Notes under the pieces: model-generated
Told to the model about the DNA's origin: nothing
The model's input: the letters and a program-made list of their open reading frames with translations, nothing else
Databases searched by the model: none
Made by a program: the position numbers and the translations under genes
Shown: positions 53,046 to 64,000 of the stretch, one piece after another
Position numbering within the stretch: the stretch's first letter is position 1
Layout of the letters: every line of letters starts with the position of its first letter
Origin: Vespula vulgaris
Taxonomy: Eukaryota > Arthropoda > Insecta > Hymenoptera > Vespidae
Length of the DNA: 64,000 nucleotides
Direction of reading: 5' to 3'
Assembly: GCF_905475345.1 (NCBI RefSeq)
Contig: NC_066586.1
Coordinates: 7,036,900 to 7,100,899 of the forward strand

Positions 53046-53823
53046 ACACAACAAAAATGGAGTCTACTGTAAAATTAGAAGAGAGAGAGAGAGAGAGAAA
53101 GAGAGAGTTTATCGATCTACAAAACTTCTAAATTTATTATTAATGATGGAAGAGAAACAATGTGAACACCTTAGACTAGATTGTTCATATTTCATTCCGA
53201 GATGAGCTAAAAATGTTTCTCTCCTAATTTATTTTTTATTGGTTGGTAAGTAGGATTCGAAACGATCTCAGCACGAACAATGGTTCACAGTAACGTTGAT
53301 ATCTTTTTACTTAGATTTTTATTTAATCATGTAACGGTAGAAATAATAGGAAATTAATTCATCGGCAAAGTTTATTCTTAATTTTAAGAATTATATCTAT
53401 GTAATAAATCACATAAATCACTTTTTCCGATTACTCCGACAAAGTAGATAGGTATGAATGGAAAAAAAAAAGAAAATATAAAATACCTTTTCACCAAGGA
53501 TATGAACGGAAGCGTGCGATTCGTTTCACTCATAGCATACATACTCTACTTTCCCTCGAGAGTCGCTTAATTAATTTCATACGAGATATGTATGCCTTTG
53601 GCAAATATCAACGACATAGATCTCAGTGATTTTTCTCGTGTATATACGTATTTTGGTGACATCGTTCGTAAACGAGAAATAAATTATGCTCACCTCGAAG
53701 CAAATCGATCCATTGATATCGAATTTTCTCGACGTACTCAGTTTTGCTTAGACGAGCTAGTCCGCCCATCTACCATTCAGTAAATACATACTCTCACAAC
53801 CGTTCACAAATAGTTATTTATAT

Positions 53824-53831
<8 letters not shown>

Positions 53832-53882
<51 letters not shown>
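53832..53882. repeat. (TA)n microsatellite
   Basis: About 25 TA units. Confidence 0.95.
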
Positions 53883-53886
<4 letters not shown>

Positions 53887-56800
53887 CGAACATACCTACA
53901 TAGGTATATCGCGATTGGATTATCGATTTGCTCGAGGACTCGACCCAAGCTGAAAGTCAAAGAAGAAAGACGTTCTTGTCCTTCGAGATCATTAAGCCTT
54001 GGCTAACGACCCACGTCCTTTTAGGCTCTTACCTACCTCTCGCCTCATTCATCCCCTTCGCTAACCGAGCGCAATTAGTCGTGGTCGAACGTTAGTCTCC
54101 TCGCTATTTTTCTCATCTCTTCTCGAGATCTTTCTCGTGTACTTCGTGACGAGATTCTTGATACAACTTTTGGTTTGACTTTCCAATTGTACAAGTACGT
54201 ACGTTCCTTCAGAACGATACAGTTAGTGTATTAAAAAAATTGCTTTACTCAACTACATTCTCGAATAGTCAAAAATCAATTTTCGATCGAATAAATCAAT
54301 TGAAATTATTAATTATAGATGGACGAAATTATTAGCTATATGTTACCAACAAGATAAGAAATTTATTGGCTAACTAAGAGAAGAAAAACGAGATGAGAAC
54401 GGACAAGAACGGACACACCAAAACGAGTGCGGTTTGATGACGAGGTAGACAGCATCCTCTCATAGAGATGAGCTCGAGCTAGCCACGGTAATTGTCATGC
54501 AAAGTACATTAGCATCATAAGCGACCAAATATTCCACGTTCCATTGTGTTCGCTCGTTAGTTCATTAATTCACTGCGACGCGACATCCTCGGACTTTGGT
54601 TCTCCCCGTGTGCTTTGCTTTCAAATAAATCGCTCAGGAAAGTCTGACTTTAGGTTTAATTGTAACCTGCTGCGTAATTCATGATATCATAAATACGGAA
54701 AAAGAAAAGGATTTATAATAGCTCGACCTTGGGAATACGTCTTTCAAAGTATTTTACATAAACGATATTTTTATTGCATAGGTACATATGCTATTTACGA
54801 AGGAAAATAAAATGAAACTTGAAAACTATGTTCCAAAATCGTTTCATTTCTTTCAATGAATTTAATTTCATTTCTTAAAGTATATAAAATATAATCTAGT
54901 AATTAATTAAAAAAAAAAAACTTATTAGCATTAAAAAAAAAGAAACTTACTATAAGTTAATCCCGTTTAATTTTAAACATCAAGGTTGCTTTATGCTCGC
55001 TTAAATGCTTTAAATCTAAGCTTAAATTGAAGAAGCAAGATAAACATTCGTTACACGTATCGACAATCGATCGTTGAGAATCATTGAGAAAAATTCAAGT
55101 GGAAATTTAGATAGATTCGTCGACGATAGAAAATAGTCGCAAGAGCCGAGTTAAAGATTTGTTCGTAAACTCTTGTAAGAGTCCCATCACGTATCCAATT
55201 TTCCGGAGATCAGCCGTTTCGATCCAGGAGCTTTAGAAATCGGCAAATTGAAAGTAAACCGTAGCGATGTGATGCTGACCGAGAGGAATCAACGTCATCT
55301 TCGTGTCCAACTCGATCTTCTTTTCTCACCGTCCCGTTTCTCTATCTATCTCGTCTACCCTTTGAAACCAAGCTTGGTAAGAAAAATTCTCTTCTCCGTT
55401 TCGTATACTTTCTCTGACGTACGACACAACCTACGCACTAACACATCGATAAAGATATGTATTTATGTATATGTATAAGACTTGTACGAGTTGTTTCTCA
55501 ACTTCCGTGTCTCCATCGAAGACGAGAGAGAAAGAGAGAGAGAGAGAAAACAAAAAGTCATCTTCACGTAATGTCAAGCTTCTCTTTGATCTTTCCGATG
55601 GTAAGGGAACGCGGCTTTCTAAAGAAGAACGAGTTCGAGTCCCTTTGTTAGGAACTGTACGCCGCGGTCGTTCCATACTTTTCCAAGCGGATCAATTCCG
55701 TCGTGCTGATTTTATGTCCCTTCCTTGGAGCATCGGTACTTGAACTTGTAAACTTTTAAAAAATGCAATGGAAGAAATAAAATAGTAAAGAAGAAGAAAA
55801 AGAGAGAAAAAAACTAGAAAAATTGTGGAGCCATTAAATCTCTCTAGAGATCTTACGAACTAAAGAAAATGTTTCTATCTTTTCGAAGAGTTACATTATC
55901 ACCTAAAAACATTTAATTGTTGGATATTTAATTCTCCTTCGTATTTCATACAATTCCATTTTTAATTAAATACGACGAATTCTTTTGCAAATTGCAATGC
56001 TTACAAGTTAATAAAATAAATTATACTGCAAGCTAATAAAATAAAAATAAATACGAATTATAGATAGTAGGAATTCAATATATTATTAATTAAATATATT
56101 CCTATTCAAAATGATGTTAATATTAATTTGACTCGTCGAAAATACTATTCCGAAATTACGAAATAAGCAAATAATCAGGGTCGATGGAGAGAAAGAAAAT
56201 AAAATCATTAAAGCAGAGTCGAGTTAATTGACAGGAAAGGCGTGGATAAAGACCGCGAAGACATGGTCACGATGGACGTGAAAGAATCGTAAATTTGAAG
56301 CTGGCATAAAACGGCGAAACAAATCGCGAAGCAACCTCTTCTTCTTCTTACTTCGACCGTATGCGATGCTCATTGTCACAGTCATCCTCGTACGCCGATT
56401 GGTCGCGCTGTTATTAAGAGTTATAGCGAGACGAGCACGATTAAACTTTCGTAAGACTTGTATAAAAAGATGAAAAAAACGTTTGAGAGTGAATGATTCG
56501 AAATGAACTGTCGATTTCGATCAAGAAATATCGAAGTCCATGAACTCCGATATTTCTACCTCGAGTATTATCCTATGAAACTCTTATTATTCTTTGATGA
56601 TAACTCGTCGACTTAGAGATAAGAAAAGATCTCAACGAGAGAGAGAAAAGTCCTTTGCGAATTAAAGAGGAAGTTGTTTAAATCCTCCCCTCTTCTTAAA
56701 TTAAGTTCCAAGCTGAATGAAAGAATTCGCTCGATTTTTTTGTACTTATCTAATAAAAAGAAAAAAGAAAAAAGAAAAGAAATAAAAACAATGATATTCC

Positions 56801-57187
56801 AAAAAAAAAGTTCGAAGCAAACTATTCGTTTCTTCTTTTTTCTTGCTTGATACATAAGTATTTTTCCATGAAAGTAAAATCACAAAGCACGGTGTTCGCG
56901 ACTCTCTCGCGTATTCTCGGCTATCGATCGTATCGTAACTATGTATCAGTGGCCCGTATCGGATGCCCCTATCAGCCAATTAGTAGAAATGAGATCGGAG
57001 GCGTAGATTAAGAAGCAACTTCCTGTGACATTCGGTACTGGCATATTTCAACGAGTTTCATCGTTACCTACAGAAACTCTACTGTCTTTAACTTTAGAAT
57101 GTTGTTACTGTCTACGGTAATCTTCTCTCGTCTACTCGAAAGTTTTATACATGTTATTAAATATGTATATATGTATATGATATCTAT

Positions 57188-57952
57188 TCATAAATGCCCA
57201 AGCAAATATCTCGAAATCGGCTGAAGTTACAAGAAAGTTCATTAAACAAAACTTATACAGTTCTTTACAAAGTGCAGGTAAACATTTTTTTTTACTCGTA
57301 ATCATTTCCAATTATGAAGATGAATATAATTTTTCTTAAATGAATATAATTTCTTTGCATATTTATGTAATAGTATTTGTAGTATTTGCACTGAAAATCG
57401 TAAAAAAAAGTAAAAAATGCATACTGTGTATCTTTTACGTGATAATCGGTATCTTAATGACTAATTAACAGATCCATACTGCGCTGTAATTCAAATTCCA
57501 TGCTATACAAACATATTATTTACAAATCAAGCGGTCGTGTGTTGTGATGAATTGAAGGTCAGTGATACTGTTCAACGTAATCAAGTTCATAATATTATGT
57601 AGTCTGACGAATTATTTTTCAAATTGTGATATGAAAACTCAATTACTTTATTACTTAACATGTCAATTATGTCGTAAAAACGATGTACAATAGCCATTTT
57701 TTATTAAATATAATATTTTAATAAAAAATGATCTATAAAAATGACTATAAATATGCAAAAAAAAATTATGGGTATTCATTGAAAAAAATTAGGATGATCT
57801 TTATACCTCGAAAAGGTCATGAGTAAAAAAATATTGTTTACATGCACTTTGTAGCTGACTCAGCGTCGTGCAAATTTCTCTTATTAAACTTTCTTGTAAC
57901 TTCAACCAGTCGTGAGATATTTGCTCGAACATCTATGGACTAACACCCTGTA
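57188..57952. mobile_element. MITE-like non-autonomous DNA transposon with about 110-bp terminal inverted repeats
   Basis: The left arm (57188-57300) and the reverse complement of the right arm (about 57820-57938) align over about 110 bp. Shared blocks include gcaaatatctc, gaagttacaagaaagtt and acaaagtgca.gtaaaca. The right side ends accctgta, a motif common at insect DNA-transposon termini. The 500-bp interior is AT-rich, has no open frame of note and contains a palindrome (57695-57730). Target-site duplication unclear because the flanks are TA-rich. Confidence 0.75.
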
Positions 57953-58959
57953 TATATTTACAATGTACAATATACCTAAGCATATTAACTTAATCGAAAA
58001 AAAGAAGAAAGAAAAATATGATAATATGATCGATGTATATACGTTTATAGCAAGCCAATTATCAACACGAAAGAATGGCGAGTTTAATTAAACTCCATCG
58101 TATAAATTCTAATTAAGAATAGACATAATTAGAAAGACGAATGTAATTGCTTTTATCGAAATAGAGTTTACGTTCTAACGAAGATTCTCCTTCGATCTTT
58201 CCTCTTGAATAATTTTAATTAATTTCTATACTTCATAATTTTTATAATTTAAATATAATAAAATATTATCGATCCTCAACGATCTTTTTTTACGGACGGA
58301 GTCATTCTCAAAAGTTTATTATCATGATTCACTATAGAATAACTGAAAGAAAGTTTCTTTGAATCCGATTACAAAAGTTCGAATAGTAAGACGAGAAAGA
58401 GGATTTAGAGGCGCATAGGATAGACGTATAGAGCAGCTTTCCACAACGACAGTAGAAGATCCGAAACAGTTTTCTTTCGATGGCAAGAAGAAGGCCAATG
58501 ATCTTTTCTTAAAGCAAAGACACGTATTGATTTCTTTATTGGTCTTTTATGTCCTTTTTATTTGTATCTCTAAACTCGCATACTCTTTTTAAACGAACGA
58601 TACTTGAAATTATAAGTAAGATCGGATAAATAATTACTCTCAACTCGACGACGAATATTATTATTTTGTTAAAGAAATAAAAGTCAATAAAATTTATCAT
58701 TTATATTTGCAATGGGATATTTCTTCTTACGAATAAACGAACACACGCGTATATAAAAATAATCAATTAAATCGAACTGGACGGTCGATGACTAACACTG
58801 TAAAAAACAAATTAAAACAAAAAATAAAAAACCAATCTAGTGTATAAATTTCTGATTATAGTAGATATAGAAGTAAGTTACAAATGTATAAGATTTATCA
58901 CGACACACATATGAGTCGAAATATCGTCGGTGAATTAATTAGCGACGATCGTTAACGTG

Positions 58960-59130
58960 GAACACAACCGGCTATTGACGACGATACTCGAGGGCTAATA
59001 GATCGAATCGATTGTCCGAGAGAGCGTGACCTTCGCCTTCGATACTTCTCACGGCGAAACGAGCATCTGGACCGGCAAGTTAACGCAATCGCACTTTTAT
59101 TAGTCCTGACGTCAGTCCTATTGCGTTGTT
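58960..59130. promoter_or_regulatory. GC-elevated island with perfect CRE palindrome
   Basis: TGACGTCA at 59107-59114, flanked by inverted aacgcaat (59082-59089) and attgcgtt (59120-59127), which resemble C/EBP half sites. Confidence 0.35.
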
Positions 59131-60452
59131 ATGGACGTTTAGTTAAACACTTTTTTCTGCTTTTCAAAGGTGACTTCAACGTTATGTTTATTGCTTTCCT
59201 AAAGTCTTTGAAAGATGCACGTTGTTTTCTTTATATACTTGCAATTTCTTTTATAATCAGAATATGAATAATTTTTTGTTATTTTTTATTTATATATACG
59301 TATAAAAATTATTGTTAATGATATATATATATTTAAAATTTATTGCTCAAAGGATTAGTCTACACGAGATAAACTATTAACTCAATCATCACCCTTTGAA
59401 GGCATAAAAAGAGTCGGAAGAAGAGCAAACGTAATGGAGAAAAAGAAAAAGAGAGAGAGAGAGAGAATTAAAAGTATATCCATTTCGATGGTTTTATATT
59501 TTACCCTAAGAAAGTTATACAGGCGGAGCGTATCATCCTACCTTCTTTAAATTCGAATGCGTGCAGCAATGCCGCTTCGTGACCAACTCCGGCAGAAACT
59601 TGTAAGATTAAGTACCAACCTTTTCGTACTCGTAAATCAGGAGGGAGTAAGTTGGAGCAATGAGGAGTAAAGAGGATGGAATCCTTCTAAGAACTACTTG
59701 CTTTCGAATATCTCTCGCTGGATTATTTACGCATACGGAGAATTCTTTCTAAACAGATTTTGAACGAGGTTCCTTTTTTTTCTTTTTTCTTTTCTTTCCA
59801 AAGAGAACAGGGATTGTCATCGTTCCGAACCGAAGGATGTTGGTCGATACTTTGACCGAAGTTCTTTCTTTCTCAACTATTTAAAAGTTCAAGAATCGCG
59901 AAAATTTTCCATCTCACAAATATTAATAAAAATTATCTCATAGTAACAGTAACACTCTTCTCGCACGATCCTTCGAGAATGATAAACAAATCTACCGAAG
60001 AGAATCTTCTTTCGCCAACCGAAACATCTTTATCAATATTTATAAAGATTCTGTCTACGTTAAAGTCATTTCCAAGGACCTTGGAAAGTCCCTAGGAAAA
60101 GTCCTTTTGAAATATTCCACAACTTTTTTTTTTGAGGAGATCCACGTTATTTGTTTTCAAATATATATCATTCGATTTCATGAATTCTCTGTAAGAATAT
60201 AATGAAAAATAAGAGAGAGCCGTAAGATAAAGAAAAAGAAGGATGTAAAGACAATTATTTTATTACGAATCTAGGACTCTCGAGATTCGATTTGTTACGT
60301 TGTATCTCGTCGCAATGAAAGTGGTCGGTGTTAAACGTTCGAGGACGCTATCCGGACAGCAATGTTCGAAATGGTATGCAAGAAAGCGTTTGGACTCTAT
60401 GTGAACGAGCAAAGAAACGAGAGTGCGAGCAAAAATATATAAGAAGAAGCAG

Positions 60453-60542
60453 GAAAGAGAGAGGGAGAGAGAGAGAGAAAAGAGAGAGAAAAAAAAGAAA
60501 GAGAGAAAGAAAAAGAAAAAGAGAAAGAGAAAGAGAGAGTGA
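60453..60542. repeat. GA-rich microsatellite
   Basis: Interrupted GA/GAAA run followed by a short gtag-type block. Confidence 0.92.
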
Positions 60543-61628
60543 GGTGGCCGGGTAGGTAGATGTATTGTAGGTAGATGGTTAAGTAGGCAGACAAGTTAGT
60601 AGGCGGAGACCGTCTATCAGGTGACTTCCCAAACTTCCACAACTTTTACGCCTGCCTACGCGTCTACATGCACGAAAGTAAAAGATTGTAAATATATACT
60701 ATACGTATGTACATATCTATGTATATGTGTATTCGCAAATGCAACGTGCATGGAATATGCCTAAGCTCGCTTTCACGCTTATATTTAATTTTTCAGTATT
60801 TTCACAACGATGTATCATCTTTGATCGTAAAAATACATAAATCGAACATTTCGTTTACGAACAAATTTTCAGTGAATTTTTATTGATAAAATTCTTAGGA
60901 CGATACACTTTTTCTCTCTCTCTCTCTCTTTTTCTCGTTCTATTAGAATAATTGTATACAATAATGAAATTGAAAAAACTTGAAAGGATTTTATTGCAGA
61001 GGAAAACAAATTCTCGTTCGTTCACCTTCACGAATCCGTTAAAACTTCAAGCAAAGTAAAAGAGAGAAAGAGAGAATATACGGAAAAGTCTGGTGTCAAG
61101 AAAGAAAAACATATATGATAGGAATTGCGGAAACCATGTGTAAAGTTATTCTCACTTTGACTCGCTAGGATTGCCGATTCACGCGTTTCTATGTAGTCGG
61201 TTGTTCTCTTGTGTAGACACCTTAAAGCGGATGTCGTCTTTTTGTCGCGTGCAACCTTCTCTCCCTCTCTTTCTTTCTTCTCCGTATCCCTTCCCACTAT
61301 ACAATCTCTTCTCGGTGCATCGTTCTTGCCGGATCCGTCTCTTTCTCTACTAGCAAGCTTGCGAAACGTAATTTAATCGCACATAGCTTCGCGTTAAAGC
61401 TACAGTTTCGAGTGTTACTCGCTATTGTCGATTCTTTCTTTCTCTTCCGAGAGATCGAATTTTATATAATTAAAATAGCTTAGACGTTAGATGCGATAAG
61501 GTATAACAATGAGATCGTGAGATATCATTAATGAGATGTCGAGTAACTACTGAAAAGCAGATATTCATTTGATGTCAAGAAGAAACAATACAAGTCTTCC
61601 TCGAAGTAATTAATGCGTTCATGCGAAC

Positions 61629-62137
61629 GTTTCTTATCAAAGAGTATGCATGTCAGAAGAAATAGTCTCGAATATTATTCGACTAGATATTACGAGTAAA
61701 TCATTTTCTTTTTCGAACGGATTAAATGTTTTATTTATTAGCGATAGGGTTCTGGAGAATTCGTAGAAAAGTTTTTCTGAATAAAGATCTGCGATATAGA
61801 ATGTTTCTTATCAAAAACTATTCATATTGATAAAATTAATCTCGACTATTATTCGATTAGATATTAACTGGTAAATCATTGTTTTCTTTTTCAAATAGGA
61901 TTAAATATTTTAATTATTAGCAAATAGAAAAGTTTAAATAAAAATCTATGATATAGAATGTTTCTTATCAAAAATTATTCATATCGGTAGGGTTAATCTA
62001 GAATATTATTCGATTAGATATTATTGGTAAATCATTGTTTTTTTTTTTTCTAAGCGGATTAAATGTGTTAGTTATTAACGATAGGAGTCTAGAGAATTCG
62101 TAGAAAAGTTTTTTTGAATGATGATCTATGATATAGT
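61629..62137. repeat. Three-copy tandem repeat, unit about 157-178 bp
   Basis: gtttcttatcaaa starts at 61629, 61803 and 61960. Each copy continues with attattcgattagatatta, ggtaaatcatt and ends near tagaaaagttt and gatctatgatatag. The copies differ by substitutions and small indels. Confidence 0.85.
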
Positions 62138-62948
62138 CGAACGTACTTCGTTTCTTTCGAAGCGATACGCCCCTTGGCACACAACCACCTCCCCTACGAG
62201 ATAGCATTGTCCCAGTGGCCTACTACTGATTTACGTCTCTTTCTCGCGATCGTTATACGATGGCATCGATGCATTTGCCGTTTTTTCCCTTTTACACCCC
62301 TCGGCATCCCCCGGCGCCAGTGATAAGCTCGCTCGTACGTAAAATCAAACTTTTCCAGCCTTCGTGCAACTCTAACTCCGATCATAAATCTTCAACGTAA
62401 CTCTCCATTAGCGCTCCATAAGAATGCTAAAAAAGAAGTCGATAAAATGCTCCGTCTTTTCCAACTCTACGTCGCTGTACGAATAATAACGCAGCGAAGT
62501 GTGAAATGTCGAATCGCTGCTGTTAATTTCTTAATGCTAATACCTATAAGAAATGAAATCTGAATACGATTTCGATTTATAATCGATTACAGTCGACGTC
62601 GTTTTTTATATTATTAAATAAATATTATAATAGAAATATTCTTTTTATTTCTAAAATCGAATATATTACGAATAAAAAAAGTAAAAACGAACAGATGTAA
62701 CCAAAATTATCGAAAAACTATATTCACGTATGAAAAAAGATAATTTCTGTTGTATCAAACGTTTCATACGTGACAATGAGAAGAATAGAAATATAAAAAT
62801 ATTATCCTTGCACATGCGATATTATTACGCGTGGATACAAAATATCCTCTCGTTTTACGTAATCGGGTTAACGTCCGAGTTGACGCTTCTGACCTAAAGA
62901 ATACAAAGTCCATAGCACGTTTTAACGGGTGTATCACTTAAAACTCGA

Positions 62949-62978
62949 GTAACAGTACGTATGCACGCGTACTGTTAC
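62949..62978. repeat. Perfect 11-bp inverted repeat
   Basis: gtaacagtacg and cgtactgttac flank an 8-nt spacer tatgcacg. Confidence 0.8.
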
Positions 62979-63179
62979 ATAAGAATCTTACGCGCAACGG
63001 TTCAGAGTTTCTCGAGATCATCGAGAAGAAGGGCAATGGATGTAGGTAAATCTAAACGCCGAGGGCCGTTACATTTTCCAACGAATACAGTCGTTGGAAT
63101 GCATGCTATAAATTTCAGACGCGGTGTATACGGTGCCCATATATTCTGAACGTTGTCTTGGCATACCAAAAAGAAAAAG

Positions 63180-63180
<1 letters not shown>

Positions 63181-63215
<35 letters not shown>

Positions 63216-63232
63216 TGTGCGTGTATATGTGA

Positions 63233-63315
<83 letters not shown>
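63181..63315. repeat. Double (GA)n microsatellite
   Basis: Two GA runs (63181-63211 and 63243-63315) separated by a gtgtgcgtgtat/gata spacer. Confidence 0.96.
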
Positions 63316-63318
<3 letters not shown>

Positions 63319-64000
63319 ACGTGGTTAAGAAGAACCTTTATGAGTGAAAATGTCAAAAAAAATATAAAAGATGCTCGACAAAGTGAGCGAAGTACGAAAC
63401 GTTCGCAATGTTTATTTTCGAGTCGAACGAGCTTTCGTTTTTCTATTTTTCATGTTTGTAAATTAGTACGAATGAACATTGAGAAAAAAAAATTCATAAA
63501 CAGACAATAAAGTCTAGCCATAGTTTGATATTAAATTTTAAAATATCTCCATATGTTTATCATATTACAAATAAATTATAAAATATTCACACGATACTGT
63601 TTTAAATAATCTATAAACGATCTTTACATAGACAGAAGTGAGAAAGGAAAGGGTTAAGTGTAACGTTGTTATCGAACGATCTATATCGTATTCCTTCTTT
63701 TCTCGTTAGGAATACGATAAGAAACGATTACTCGTATAAATGAGAGAAATATCACTTTGTTTTGATCTCGTTCGATGATATTAAAGAACTTTCGTGGAAA
63801 TAATAATCACGACCGAGGAGATTCGAGAACGTACGAATTCGAAAATAGCGATGCCTGTTTGTAATACGTGAAAAAGGAGCGGTAAAAAGTTACACACACC
63901 GCAGGAACTTAGCAGTGTTCTTAAGATAACCGGTACATCGGCGCGATACCCTATAGGTATATAATGCCGAGGCCATAAACGTACTTTTTACTCTTCCTTC

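Larger units (their letters stand above)
45304..64000 (-). other. Upstream of the first visible Fhos exon: presumed further 5' intron
   Basis: I searched for a - strand exon ending in phase 0 with the FHOD N-terminal pattern and found none. The content is microsatellites, a MITE-like element, tandem duplications, coding-like stretches (45.5-46.9 kb) and GC-elevated islands. Confidence 0.5.

Noticed and set aside
53592..53783. 63-codon + strand frame, with an ATG frame plus gtgagc donor on the opposite strand
   Set aside because: The - strand version ends in phase 1 while the next Fhos exon needs phase 0; no family recognised for either strand.

Overview
This is nuclear DNA from an insect, most likely a hymenopteran (ant, bee or wasp). 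That placement is inference from AT-rich introns crowded with GA/CT microsatellites, GT-AG splicing, and two recognisable animal genes. There are no bacterial operons. I recognised no rRNA, tRNA or CRISPR array.

Layout. (1) 1-1726, + strand: the last two coding exons of an FKBP14-type ER peptidyl-prolyl isomerase. They hold the end of the FKBP fold, two EF hands and a C-terminal HDEL. Its 3' UTR probably runs to about 2,965. (2) 4397-45303, - strand: eighteen coding exons of one FHOD-family formin (Fhos/Fhod). They join in frame without a break into 1,241 residues plus stop: GBD/FH3 N-terminal region, acidic/basic linker, proline-rich FH1, complete FH2, and a C-terminal autoregulatory (DAD) tail. 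The two genes converge tail to tail. (3) The first coding exon of the formin (start codon and roughly the first 50-60 residues) was not found. It should lie upstream on the - strand, so the gene probably runs off the right edge and 45304-64000 is 5' intron or upstream sequence. Two very long introns (27611-45193, and everything right of 45303) hold microsatellites, transposon remnants, tandem duplications, and several compositionally complex GC-elevated islands that are candidate enhancers or alternative promoters.

Function. The formin nucleates, bundles and caps actin filaments, and in insects acts in muscle sarcomeres and cell migration. The FKBP is a calcium-binding ER foldase. Their adjacency is probably not functional.

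Less certain items worth checking: a possible small secreted-protein exon nested on the opposite strand (about 31.7 kb), two coding-like stretches upstream of the first visible formin exon (45.5-46.9 kb), an approximately 765-bp MITE-like element with long terminal inverted repeats (57.2-57.95 kb), a two-locus dispersed repeat (10.1 and 38.0 kb), and motif-rich islands with paired CACGTG boxes and a perfect CRE palindrome.
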